Assembly (NCBI GenBank): GCA_947177645.1
Contig: CAMWVJ010000055.1
Coordinates: forward strand, 1 to 7,059
From: an uncultured Desulfovibrio sp.
GTDB taxonomy: Bacteria; Desulfobacterota; Desulfovibrionia; Desulfovibrionales; Desulfovibrionaceae
Direction: 5' to 3'
DNA: 7,059 nucleotides
Positions 1-6,725 of the stretch are shown in pieces. The first letter of the stretch is position 1; each line of letters begins with the position of its first letter. The notes under the pieces were generated by a model. The model made no database searches, was not told where the DNA came from, and was given only the letters and a program-made list of their open reading frames with translations. Position numbers and translations under genes: made by a program.

Positions 1-52
1 TGATGCGGCCGCGAAGCACGGCCCCGCAACGGCAGCCCGGGAGCGGCGGCGT
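1..52 (-). pseudogene. hypD: In-frame continuation of hypD beyond the TAA stop (partial)
   Basis: Immediately after the TAA at 53-55, and in the same frame, the minus strand reads T-P-P-L-P-G-C-R-C-G-A-V-L-R-G-R-I before the window ends. The C-x-C-G-x-V-L-x-G pattern (cysteine codons at 32-34 and 26-28) matches the start of the conserved HypD C-terminal cysteine region. It sits at the expected distance after the FGI motif. This shows that the ancestral gene read through this point and that the break is one stop codon rather than a frameshift or deletion. TAA is not a selenocysteine (TGA) or pyrrolysine (TAG) codon, so ordinary recoding is unlikely. A point mutation from a sense codon such as GAA, CAA or AAA, or a base-call error, are the simplest explanations. 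The remaining cysteines would lie outside the window. Confidence 0.8.
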
Positions 53-1003
53 TTAGGCAAGCGCGATGCCGAAACGCGCCGTGGCGTCGAAATCGGCAAA
101 TTCCTGCCTCAAGCCAAGCCCGCTCTCCGGGATGCGGCCGAGGCCGCGCCAGAGCGCGTCGCTTGGCGCGAATACCTCGTCCATGAGGGCGCGGGCGCGG
201 GCATTTCCGCCGTCGTCCACCGCGCGGGGATAGGCGTTGACCACCGCCGGGGCGCTGTCGCGCCGCATCTCGGCCATCTCGCAGAGCGCCAGCAGGATAT
301 CCGCCGGGGCGAAACCGCCCACGGCAGCCGGCACTTTGTGCTCCGCCGCGAGGAAGCGGAAGGGCGCAAGCCCGAGCACCGTAGCGACGTGCCCGGGCAG
401 GAGGAAGGCCTCCACCCTGCATTCCGGGTCAGCGGCCAGAGCTTGCAGGGCCGGCGGCACGAGCTTGTGCATGGAGAGCACGGAGAAGTTCTTGAGCCCC
501 TGTGCCCGAGCGGCCAGCACCGAGGCCGCCACCGTGGGCGCCGTTGTCTCGAAGCCCACGCCGGCGAACACCACCGCGGCGCCGGGATTTTTGGCGGCGA
601 GGCGCACCGCGTCCAGCGGGGAATAGACGATCTCCACGCGCGCGCCGGCCGCCTGGGCGTGCTTGAGCGAGCGGCCGCCCGGGCCGGGCACGCGCAAAAG
701 GTCGCCGAAGGTGGCGAAGATCACGCCGTCGCGGCCCGCGAGGTCGAGCATGGCCGCCACTTCGGCGTCATGCGTCACGCAGACCGGGCAGCCCGGCCCC
801 GAGAGATGGGTGACGGAGGCGGGCAACAGCGAGCGCAGGCCGCTCTGGAAGATGGAGACGGTATGCGTGCCGCAGACTTCCATGAAGCGCAGGCTTGCGC
901 CGTCAAGGGCGGCCTCGAGCCGGCGCAGGAGGCCCGCGCAAAGCTCCGGGTCCTGCACGGCGGCTTCGAGCCTGGCGCCGGGGTCGTGCTGCGTCTCGTC
1001 CAT
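53..1003 (-). CDS. hypD: Hydrogenase maturation protein HypD, cut short by an in-frame stop
   Basis: HypD is the cytoplasmic scaffold, acting with HypC, on which the Fe(CN)2CO group of [NiFe]-hydrogenases is assembled before transfer to the large subunit. The 316-residue product shows the family signatures in order: MEVCGTHT at residues 41-48 (Cys44), SGPGCPVC at 68-75 (Cys72, Cys75), GFETTAPT at 150-157 and LPGHVATVLG at 202-211. The family is usually about 360-380 residues. This frame stops at residue 316, just after the conserved FGI stretch, so the C-terminal cysteine-rich segment that binds the [4Fe-4S] cluster is missing. In-frame codons beyond the stop still encode part of that segment (see the 1-52 entry). 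The start is the ATG 3 bases after the argC stop. No clear Shine-Dalgarno sequence precedes it, so translation is probably coupled to argC. The family call is very secure. Whether the short form works is doubtful. Confidence 0.93.
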   Translation of the reverse strand: MDETQHDPGARLEAAVQDPELCAGLLRRLEAALDGASLRFMEVCGTHTVSIFQSGLRSLLPASVTHLSGPGCPVCVTHDAEVAAMLDLAGRDGVIFATFGDLLRVPGPGGRSLKHAQAAGARVEIVYSPLDAVRLAAKNPGAAVVFAGVGFETTAPTVAASVLAARAQGLKNFSVLSMHKLVPPALQALAADPECRVEAFLLPGHVATVLGLAPFRFLAAEHKVPAAVGGFAPADILLALCEMAEMRRDSAPAVVNAYPRAVDDGGNARARALMDEVFAPSDALWRGLGRIPESGLGLRQEFADFDATARFGIALA

Positions 1004-1006
1004 GGC

Positions 1007-2062
1007 TTACGCGAGCGGCGCCAGGTGTTCCATGCCCGTTTCCACGGGGAGGCCGCACATGAGGTTCGCGTTGGCGAGCGCCTGCCCGGCCGCGCCGCGG
1101 CACAGGTTGTCAATGACCGAAAGGATGACGAGGCGCCCGGTGCGAGCGTCCACGGCGAGCCCGATGTCGCAGAACATGCTGCCGCGCACGAAGCGCGTTT
1201 CGGGGAGGCTCCCGGCCGGCAGCACGCGCACCCAGGGGCTGGCCTCCCAGGTGGAGGAAAAGGCGGCATGCGCCTCTTCCAGCGTGAGGCCGGGCTTCTT
1301 GATAGTCGTATAGATGGTGGAGAGGATGCCGCGGTTCATGGGCACGAGATGCGGCGTGAACTCAAGCCGCACCTCCTCGCCGGCCACGCGCGAGACCTCC
1401 TGCTCCATTTCCGGGGTGTGCCGGTGCCGGGGGAGGCCATAGGCGCGGAAATTGTCCGACACTTCGCAGAAGAGCGTGGGCACGGCCGCCTTGCGGCCCG
1501 CGCCGCTCGCGCCGGACTTGGAATCCACGATGATGCCGCCCGGCTCCACGAGGCCGTTTTTGAGCGCGGCGTACAGGCCGAGGATGACCGAGGTGGGATA
1601 GCAGCCGGGGTTCGCCACGAGCTTGGCGCGGGAAATTTCCGCCGCGTAGAGCTCGGGCAGGCCGTAGACCGCGCGGGGCAGCACCTCGCGGCAGGTGTGG
1701 GGCGCGCCGTACCACTCCTCATAAACTCCAGCGTCGTGGAGGCGGAAATCGGCGGAAAAATCCACCACCTTGACGCCGGCCTCGAGCAGGGGCGGCGCGA
1801 GGCGCATGGCCGTGCCCGCCGGGACGGCCATGAATACGAGGTCGCACGTTTTCGCGGCCTCTTCGGCGTCGAATACGCTGATGACCACATCCGCCCCGGG
1901 GAGATGGCGCAGGAAGGGATAAAAATCCCCCAGGCGCTTGCCCGCCTCGGCCCGCGAGCAGGCCAGTGTGAGCCGCATGGCCGGATGCGCCGTCAGAAGG
2001 CGCGCAAGCTCCATTCCCGCATAACCGCTGATGCCCACCAGGCCCACATTGATGCTTTTCAT
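1007..2062 (-). CDS. argC: N-acetyl-gamma-glutamyl-phosphate reductase ArgC
   Basis: ArgC catalyses the third step of arginine biosynthesis: the NADPH-dependent reduction of N-acetylglutamyl 5-phosphate to N-acetylglutamate semialdehyde, in the cytoplasm. The 351-residue product has the normal length for the long-form family. It shows the N-terminal nucleotide-binding motif GISGYAG (10-16), the catalytic cysteine in NPGCYPT (Cys154), the SKSGASGAG loop (181-189) and the HRHTPEM motif (213-219) with the conserved active-site histidine. The frame stays open for about 122 codons upstream. I chose the internal ATG because the domain begins at once (MKSINVGLVGISGYAG), because GGGAG lies 4 bases upstream, and because the upstream extension is arginine/proline-rich shadow sequence overlapping the DUF1844 gene. 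It follows the DUF1844 gene by 44 bases and precedes hypD by 3, so it is probably co-transcribed with both. Confidence 0.96.
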   Translation of the reverse strand: MKSINVGLVGISGYAGMELARLLTAHPAMRLTLACSRAEAGKRLGDFYPFLRHLPGADVVISVFDAEEAAKTCDLVFMAVPAGTAMRLAPPLLEAGVKVVDFSADFRLHDAGVYEEWYGAPHTCREVLPRAVYGLPELYAAEISRAKLVANPGCYPTSVILGLYAALKNGLVEPGGIIVDSKSGASGAGRKAAVPTLFCEVSDNFRAYGLPRHRHTPEMEQEVSRVAGEEVRLEFTPHLVPMNRGILSTIYTTIKKPGLTLEEAHAAFSSTWEASPWVRVLPAGSLPETRFVRGSMFCDIGLAVDARTGRLVILSVIDNLCRGAAGQALANANLMCGLPVETGMEHLAPLA

Positions 2063-2066
2063 GGCA

Positions 2067-2071
2067 CTCCC
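2067..2071 (-). promoter_or_regulatory. Ribosome binding site of argC
   Basis: GGGAG on the minus strand ends 4 bases before the ATG at 2060-2062. It supports the internal argC start over the longer open frame that reaches back into the DUF1844 gene. Confidence 0.55.
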
Positions 2072-2106
2072 GCCCCTTGAGTCAGGAAAGAAAAGGCCCG
2101 CGCCGG

Positions 2107-2469
2107 TCAGGCGCCCTTGCCCGCGGCGCCTGAGCCCGCCTTGGCGTCGCTGTTGATGACGAACTTGAGGTGCAGATCGCAGAGGATCTGGTCGAGCAGC
2201 GCGCGCTCCTTGGCGTTGAGGCCGCCCTCGGTCTTCTGGCGCAGCATTTCCAGTACGTCGATATTGTGCCGGGCGAGCAGAAGGTCGCGCGTCACGCGGC
2301 CGGTGGCCGGGTCCGGCACTTCGCCGAGGCCCACCAGCGCGGCCGAGGCCAGCGAAATGATGAACGCGGAAAAGGTCACTTCGGGCAGGGGACCCGGGCC
2401 CGCGCACGCGCCGGAACAGGCCCCGCAATCTTCCTTGCCGGCGCCCTGGGAACTGGTCTTGTCAGTCAT
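2107..2469 (-). CDS. DUF1844 domain-containing small protein
   Basis: This is a 120-residue protein of unknown biochemical role. Residues 29-104 (from LPEVTFSAFIISLASAALV through LGEVPDPATG to the LLDQILCDLHLKFV end) match the DUF1844 pattern: a helical stretch opening with P-E-V-T-F-S-x-F, a GE-x-PDP-x-TG turn, then two helices ending in D-L-x-x-K-F-V. The N-terminus carries a cysteine cluster, Cys15-x-x-Cys18-x-x-x-Cys22, in a Gly/Ala-rich linker. The C-terminus is a short Ala/Gly/Lys tail. The frame is open for 27 further codons upstream, but the ATG at 2467-2469 is preferred: GAGG lies 5 bases upstream and the extra residues do not resemble the family. The hydrophobic segment at about 35-47 is too short and interrupted to be a clear membrane span. 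It sits between the aminotransferase (84-base gap) and argC (44-base gap). The function cannot be inferred from sequence alone. Confidence 0.85.
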   Translation of the reverse strand: MTDKTSSQGAGKEDCGACSGACAGPGPLPEVTFSAFIISLASAALVGLGEVPDPATGRVTRDLLLARHNIDVLEMLRQKTEGGLNAKERALLDQILCDLHLKFVINSDAKAGSGAAGKGA

Positions 2470-2474
2470 GAGAA

Positions 2475-2478
2475 CCTC
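2475..2478 (-). promoter_or_regulatory. Ribosome binding site of the DUF1844 gene
   Basis: GAGG on the minus strand, 5 bases before the ATG at 2467-2469. It decides between this start and the longer open frame beginning near 2550. Confidence 0.5.
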
Positions 2479-2520
2479 GTTGGCCGACGGTTTGCCGCAT
2501 GCGGTCTCGCGCGGCTCCCC

Positions 2521-2548
2521 AAAACATAAGGCCTCTCCCGCGCGAGGC
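2521..2548 (-). terminator. Weak terminator-like hairpin after the aminotransferase gene
   Basis: Just after the aminotransferase stop, the minus strand can form GCCTC-(8 bases)-GAGGC (2548-2531), followed by CTTATGTTTT. The stem is only 5 base pairs and the T run is interrupted, so at best it would reduce transcription partly. The same stretch can also be read as a poor promoter (TTGCCT at 2545-2550, 16-base spacer, TATGTT at 2523-2528) serving the DUF1844-argC-hypD genes. Sequence alone does not decide between the two. Confidence 0.22.
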
Positions 2549-2553
2549 AAGGC

Positions 2554-3744
2554 CTAGCTGCGGATGCCGGCCCGGGCCGGGATGATGCCGGGCCCCAGCT
2601 CCAGCGCGGCCCGGTAGGCGCTCATGGCCGTTTCGAGATAATCGCGCGCCGCGGAATAGCCGCCCATGCCGATGAGGCCGCGGTCGAGCGCGTAAAGCCC
2701 GGCGAGCGCGTCGGCCCAGTCCACCCAGCCCATGTGGCCGATGCGCACGATGCGGCCCTTGAGCTGGTCCTGCCCGCCGGCCATGCACACGCCCCAGTCC
2801 TCCATGGCGAGGCGGAGCACGTCGCCGCCGTTGACGCCTTCGGGCAGCCAAACGCTCGTGAGGCCCCAGGCGAAATGTTCGCGCGCGAGCGGCGCAAGCC
2901 CCATGGCCGCCGTGCCCGCGCGCACGAGCATGGTGAGCGCCCACTGCTTGGTGTAGATGAGGTCGAGGCCGTTCTCGAGCAAAAGGTCGAGGCTCGCGTC
3001 CAGCCCGACGATGAGGTTGACGGGCGTGGTGAAGAGCGTCTGGCCCTTGAGCACGTTGTCGCGCTCGCGCGGCAGGTCGAAATAAAAACAGCCCGGCCGC
3101 GTGGCCTCGGCCTTTTTCCAGGCGCGCGGCGAGAGCGCCAGCAGGGCAAGCCCCGGCGGCAGCATGAGGCCCTTTTGCGAGCCGGTGAGCAGGCAGTCGA
3201 GCTTCCAGTCGTCCATGGGGCAGGGCGAGATGCCCACGGCCGAGATGCCGTCCGCCACCAGCAGGGCCTCGCGGCCCACCATGAGATCGGCAACCTGCCG
3301 CACGGGGTGCATCACGCCCGTGGAGGTCTCGCAGACCTGGATGAGTACGCCCTTGATGGACGGATCGGCGTCGAGGGCCGCGGCCACATCCTCGGGGCGC
3401 ACGGCCTCGCCCCACGGCACGCGCAGGCTCGCCACGGCAAGGCCGCGGGAGGCCGCGATGGCGCGCCAGCGCTCCCCGAACTTGCCGCCCTCCACCACCA
3501 GCACCTTGTCGCCCGGCTCGAAGAGCGAATACACGGCCGCGGTCATGGCGCCCGTGCCCGAGCAGGACAGCGGCAGCACCGGCCCCTCCGTGCCGAAGAG
3601 CAGGCGCAACTTTTCCTGCACGCGGCGCATGATTTCGGTGAACTCACGCTTGCGGTGGTGGATCATGTCCTGAGCGAGGGCCAGGCGCACGCGCTCGGGC
3701 AGCGGGGTGGGGCCGGGGGTGAGCAGGCGGATTTTGTTGAACAT
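2554..3744 (-). CDS. Class V PLP-dependent aminotransferase (alanine/serine-glyoxylate type)
   Basis: This 396-residue cytoplasmic fold-type I aminotransferase belongs to the alanine-glyoxylate / serine-pyruvate aminotransferase branch. Visible landmarks are the N-terminal LLTPGPTPLPERV (7-19), the SGTGAMTAAV cofactor loop (62-71), the ETSTGV loop (139-144), VADGISAVG with the PLP-ring aspartate (Asp165), and GSQKGLMLPPG (188-198) with the Schiff-base lysine Lys191. The C-terminal IVRIGHMGW (332-340) carries the conserved substrate-carboxylate arginine region. The length is normal for the family. The start ATG has GGAG 5 bases upstream and lies 22 bases after the rlmI stop. The longer open frame upstream overlaps rlmI and does not look like this family. 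The substrate pair is not readable from sequence: alanine, serine or aspartate with glyoxylate or pyruvate are all possible. The fold and reaction class are secure, the precise name is not. Confidence 0.9.
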   Translation of the reverse strand: MFNKIRLLTPGPTPLPERVRLALAQDMIHHRKREFTEIMRRVQEKLRLLFGTEGPVLPLSCSGTGAMTAAVYSLFEPGDKVLVVEGGKFGERWRAIAASRGLAVASLRVPWGEAVRPEDVAAALDADPSIKGVLIQVCETSTGVMHPVRQVADLMVGREALLVADGISAVGISPCPMDDWKLDCLLTGSQKGLMLPPGLALLALSPRAWKKAEATRPGCFYFDLPRERDNVLKGQTLFTTPVNLIVGLDASLDLLLENGLDLIYTKQWALTMLVRAGTAAMGLAPLAREHFAWGLTSVWLPEGVNGGDVLRLAMEDWGVCMAGGQDQLKGRIVRIGHMGWVDWADALAGLYALDRGLIGMGGYSAARDYLETAMSAYRAALELGPGIIPARAGIRS

Positions 3745-3749
3745 GGTGT

Positions 3750-3753
3750 CTCC
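3750..3753 (-). promoter_or_regulatory. Ribosome binding site of the aminotransferase gene
   Basis: GGAG on the minus strand, 5 bases before the ATG at 3742-3744, within the 22-base gap after rlmI. It supports the short start over the open frame extending into rlmI. Confidence 0.55.
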
Positions 3754-3766
3754 GGGGAAGTGCCGC

Positions 3767-4945
3767 TCAGTCAAAACGGACGATGCGGCATTTGAGGTAG
3801 GCCGTTTCGGGCATGGCCACATGCACGGGATGGTCGGGCCCCTGGGCGCCGGTATAGAGGAGGCGCGCCGGGCGCCCGAGCTTCGCCGAAGCGTGGGCCA
3901 CGCAGCGCCCGAGCTCGGCCCCGTCGAGGTGGTGCGAGCAGGAGGAGGTGGCGAGCACGCCCCCGGGCGCGAGCAGGCCCGCGGCCAGAAGGTTGATCTT
4001 GCGGTAGGCGGCGAGGCCCTGGGCCGCGTCCTTCCTGCGCTTGATGAAGGCCGGCGGGTCAAGGCTTATGAGCGAGAAGCGGCGCCCGGCCTCGGCCAGC
4101 TCGCCAAGGCGCTGGAAGGCGTCGCCCAGGATGGTCTCCACGGCCACTTCCGGGGCGTTCGTCGCCATGTTGCGGCGGGAAAGCGCGAGCGCCGGCTCCG
4201 AGGCGTCGAGAAAGGTCACGGAGCGGGCGCCATGCGCCGCCGCCGTGACCCCGAAGCCGCCCACATAGGAAAAAATGTCGAGCACGTCCGCGCCTTTGGC
4301 GTAGCGGGCGAATTCGCGCCGGTTGGCGCGCTGGTCATAGAACCAGCCGGTCTTCTGGCCCTGCGCGGCAGCCACGGTGAAGCGGCAGCCGTTTTCCGGC
4401 ACTTCCAGCACTTCCGGCACAGGGCCAGAACTCTCCGGCAGCCGGGAAAGCCCTTCCAGGCCGCGGGCCGGGATGTCGTTGTCAAAGCGCAGGGAAGCGG
4501 GGTGCACGAACTCGTCGAGGGCGCGCACGATGAGATCTCTGCGGGCTTCCATGGCCGCCGTGCCGAGCTGGAGCGTGAGGTGGGCGCCGTATCGGTCGAT
4601 GACGAGGCCAGGGAGGTAATCGCCCTCGCCGTGGCAGAGGCGGTACCACGGTTCGGAAAAATACTGCTCCCGCGCGGCCAGCGCCGCGGCCAGCCGTTCG
4701 CGCAGGAGGCTTTCGTCCAGCGGGATGCCGGGCCTTTTGCTGTGCAGCCGACCGCAGATGAGCGAAGCGGGATTGACGCAGAGGCTGCCGAGGGGCTTGC
4801 CGCGCGCGTCGAGCAGGGTGGCCTCCTCGCCGGGGGCGAAGTCCGTGAGCGGGGTCTTTTTGGTGTCCACCTCGTTGGAGAACACCCAGAGGTGCCCCGC
4901 GCGGATGCGGCGGTCTTCATCCTTTTTAAGGACAAGGCTGCGCAT
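3767..4945 (-). CDS. rlmI: Class I SAM-dependent rRNA cytosine-C5 methyltransferase, RlmI family
   Basis: RlmI-type enzymes methylate C5 of a cytosine in 23S rRNA (C1962 in E. coli) using S-adenosylmethionine. The 392-residue product is close to the E. coli length (396). In order it shows a PUA-like RNA-binding N-terminus (about 1-75, with HLWVFSNEV at 18-26), the EEHGI-like middle domain with EGDYLPGLVIDRYG (107-120), and GQKTGWFYDQRANR (196-209). The SAM-binding motif is VLDIFSYVGGFG (221-232), followed by LDPPAF (295-300). SSCSHH (334-339) holds the likely catalytic Cys336, and HPVHVAMPETAYLK (372-385) closes the domain. The start lies one base after the stop of the preceding gene (TAG-g-ATG), so translation is probably coupled. 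The closest E. coli paralogues such as RlmK/RlmL share the fold, so the target base is inferred from family resemblance. The family call is strong. Confidence 0.9.
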   Translation of the reverse strand: MRSLVLKKDEDRRIRAGHLWVFSNEVDTKKTPLTDFAPGEEATLLDARGKPLGSLCVNPASLICGRLHSKRPGIPLDESLLRERLAAALAAREQYFSEPWYRLCHGEGDYLPGLVIDRYGAHLTLQLGTAAMEARRDLIVRALDEFVHPASLRFDNDIPARGLEGLSRLPESSGPVPEVLEVPENGCRFTVAAAQGQKTGWFYDQRANRREFARYAKGADVLDIFSYVGGFGVTAAAHGARSVTFLDASEPALALSRRNMATNAPEVAVETILGDAFQRLGELAEAGRRFSLISLDPPAFIKRRKDAAQGLAAYRKINLLAAGLLAPGGVLATSSCSHHLDGAELGRCVAHASAKLGRPARLLYTGAQGPDHPVHVAMPETAYLKCRIVRFD

Positions 4946-4946
4946 C

Positions 4947-6548
4947 CTAGCGCCCCCCGTTCCCGACCTGGCGCATGGCCTGCCCCAGAGTGAGCGGGCC
5001 GGGCGTGGCCTCGGCGCTCACGAGCGCCCCGGCATTGCCTTCGCCCACGGTGACGATGGCCTCCAGCAGGTTGAAGGGCTTGCGCGCGGTGAGGGCGAGC
5101 GTGCCGGGCCGCTCCACAAAGGTCTCGAGGGCCGCGCGCAGGGCCGCATTTTCCGGCGTGGGCTCGGAACAGAAGCGGCCGAGGCCCACCTTGATGACCA
5201 TCATGGCCGCTTCGGCCGAGGGCATGAAGCTCGCCGCGAGCCGCGGCAAAAGCCCCTGATCGGTGTAGCGCAGCGAGGCGCCGGAATAGGTGCCGCGCAG
5301 GGCGGCGAGCTCGGCGCCGTAGCCCTGCGGGTCGAGGGTGAAGGCGTAGGCCACGGTGCAGAGCTCGCGGGCCGCGATGGTGCCGCTGTGCTGCTCCGGC
5401 CCGGACGGGCCCGCGCCCGTGCCGCGCACGGCGAGCGTGGCGTCGAGCGCGAGCGTGGAGAGCCCGGGCAGCGCGAAGCCGGCCGCCTGTTCCAGCGGCG
5501 CCGTGGGCATGGAAAAGCCCTCGATGGCGAGCTCCTGATCGAGCGGCTTCGTGGCGCGCCAGGTGAGGGCCGCGCGCTTGAGCTTGAGGTCGCTGCCTCC
5601 AGGGGCTCCGGCGATGGGCACGACAAGGCCGGTGAGGACGCAGGAGCCGGCCAGCGGCTCGGGGCCGGAAAAGGCGGTCTTGAGAGCTTCCTGAAGGCGC
5701 TTTTCCGAGACCGTGGGCCGGGCAAGCTCCTGCAGGAGCGGCCGCAGCAGCGCCTTTTCCGGGAGGGCGATGGCCTCCTCGAGCAGGGAGGCGATGCTGA
5801 TGGCCTGCCCGTCCGGCAGATCGCAGCGGAGGCCGCGCGCCTCCTGCTCGGCCATGTGGCGGCGCTCGAGGCCGCGCGTGAGGAATTCCGCGCAGCTCAG
5901 GGAAAGGCTTTCGCCGCTTTGCGGCGCATCCATGGCGAGGGCGAGGCCGCTTACACGGAAGTTCGCCACGGCGAAGCCATAGAGCCAGTCGAGGGCGTCA
6001 GGCTCAGTGCCGGCGGGGCTGCCCGTGAGGAGGACGCGCAAAAGGGCGCCGTCCACGGCCACGTCATTGGCCGCAGCGCCCGTGGCGGAAAGGTTCATGG
6101 CAACGCCCGGCTCGGCCACTGCACAGGTGAGTTCCCGGGCGTCAAGACTGTCGGCCACGGGGATGAGCTCCGCCCCGGACTCTCCTGCGGGCAGGAGGAA
6201 GCGCGCGAGCGGCGTCGTCAACAGCATGCCGCGCACGGTGAGCCGCGCCTTGAACTCTTCGGCGGTGGAGAGGAAGCTGCCGCGGCGTGCGCCGCCCTCG
6301 CCCGTGAGCGCACCCTGAAGGCGCACAGTGCGTAGCGTGAGCTCGCGCGAGGGCAGCGAAAAATGGACTTCTTCCACTTGCGGTTGCTCAAGGGCGATGC
6401 CCCGGCCGGCGAGGGCCGCGGGAAGCTCGGCCAATTGGCGGCGCGCGGCGTCCTCCACAAAGCCCGGAGCGAGCGCGCAGGCGAGGCCGGCTAAGGCCGC
6501 CAGAAGCACGAGGACGACGATGGCCGCGCGGCGGGGGAGATTCTTCAT
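4947..6548 (-). CDS. Uncharacterised membrane-anchored or exported protein
   Basis: This is a 533-residue protein I do not recognise by name. The N-terminus is a classic signal or anchor: positively charged MKNLPRR, then a hydrophobic run at about residues 8-28 rich in Ala, Val and Leu. A cysteine at 24 lacks a good lipobox (Gly at -3, Leu at -2), so a lipoprotein is unlikely. The rest has no other membrane span and should face the periplasm. It is made of short alternating hydrophobic segments typical of beta-rich proteins, with phrases such as VHFSLPSRELTLRTVRLQG (61-79). That layout recalls AsmA-like or DUF945-like envelope proteins, but this is only a stylistic likeness. The start ATG has AGGA 5 bases upstream. 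It is first in the minus-strand gene row, behind a candidate promoter and a leader of about 190 bases, and is coupled by a one-base gap to rlmI. No catalytic motif is visible. Confidence 0.8.
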   Translation of the reverse strand: MKNLPRRAAIVVLVLLAALAGLACALAPGFVEDAARRQLAELPAALAGRGIALEQPQVEEVHFSLPSRELTLRTVRLQGALTGEGGARRGSFLSTAEEFKARLTVRGMLLTTPLARFLLPAGESGAELIPVADSLDARELTCAVAEPGVAMNLSATGAAANDVAVDGALLRVLLTGSPAGTEPDALDWLYGFAVANFRVSGLALAMDAPQSGESLSLSCAEFLTRGLERRHMAEQEARGLRCDLPDGQAISIASLLEEAIALPEKALLRPLLQELARPTVSEKRLQEALKTAFSGPEPLAGSCVLTGLVVPIAGAPGGSDLKLKRAALTWRATKPLDQELAIEGFSMPTAPLEQAAGFALPGLSTLALDATLAVRGTGAGPSGPEQHSGTIAARELCTVAYAFTLDPQGYGAELAALRGTYSGASLRYTDQGLLPRLAASFMPSAEAAMMVIKVGLGRFCSEPTPENAALRAALETFVERPGTLALTARKPFNLLEAIVTVGEGNAGALVSAEATPGPLTLGQAMRQVGNGGR

Positions 6549-6608
6549 GGATTCCTGTCCTCGGCATCCTGCGGTCGGTGCGCAGAAAGGTTTGGCGGGC
6601 CTTGGGCA

Positions 6609-6632
6609 CGCCGGGGGGCTTGTCCCCCGGCG
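6609..6632. repeat. Inverted repeat, 9-bp GC-only stem with 6-base loop
   Basis: CGCCGGGGG (6609-6617) pairs perfectly with CCCCCGGCG (6624-6632) around the loop GCTTGT. No T run follows on either strand, so it is not a standard intrinsic terminator. It lies in the candidate leader of the minus-strand row, about 60 bases before the first start codon. It could be a stabilising or attenuating leader hairpin. Confidence 0.7.
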
Positions 6633-6648
6633 GGGCGCATGCTAAAAG
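6620..6648 (+). promoter_or_regulatory. Possible plus-strand promoter for the MgtE-like gene
   Basis: TTGTCC (6620-6625) and TAAAAG (6643-6648) are separated by exactly 17 bases, each matching the sigma70 consensus at four of six positions. Transcription would start near 6655 and give a leader of about 150 bases. The -35 box lies partly inside the 9-bp hairpin. This is a weak call. Confidence 0.3.
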
Positions 6649-6725
6649 CGGCGTTTATGCCGGTGGCGGCGCAAGCCGCTTGGGGGCCTGTGGCCGATGC
6701 CCGCAGGCCGCACCCGCGCAGCCAC

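Noticed and set aside
53..55. Recoded stop codon (selenocysteine or pyrrolysine) in hypD
   Set aside because: The codon is TAA, which is not used for either residue. No recoding element can be judged because the downstream sequence is cut off.
338..2080. A 580-codon plus-strand open frame antisense to hypD and argC
   Set aside because: It is rich in Arg, Gly, Ala, His and Glu with no recognisable domain. It lies opposite two secure genes and is explained by high-GC codon bias leaving antisense frames open.
2063..2428. 122-residue N-terminal extension of argC
   Set aside because: It is arginine/proline-rich, overlaps the DUF1844 gene in another frame, and the ArgC fold and a GGGAG site both point to the ATG at 2060-2062.
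2495..2504. Perfect palindrome CCGCATGCGG upstream of the DUF1844 gene
   Set aside because: It is only 10 bases long, is a single copy, and is easily expected by chance in GC-rich DNA. I have no evidence that it is an operator.
2734..4993. Two long plus-strand open frames (353 and 428 codons) antisense to the aminotransferase and rlmI
   Set aside because: Both are shadows of secure minus-strand genes, with biased composition and no motifs.
4725..6335. A 536-codon plus-strand open frame antisense to rlmI and the envelope protein
   Set aside because: It has the same Arg/Gly/Ala/Glu shadow composition, no domain and no plausible ribosome site. The minus-strand gene has a proper signal sequence and ribosome site.
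6470..6530. Lipoprotein signal in the 533-residue protein
   Set aside because: The cysteine at residue 24 has Gly at -3 and Leu at -2, which does not fit the usual lipobox.
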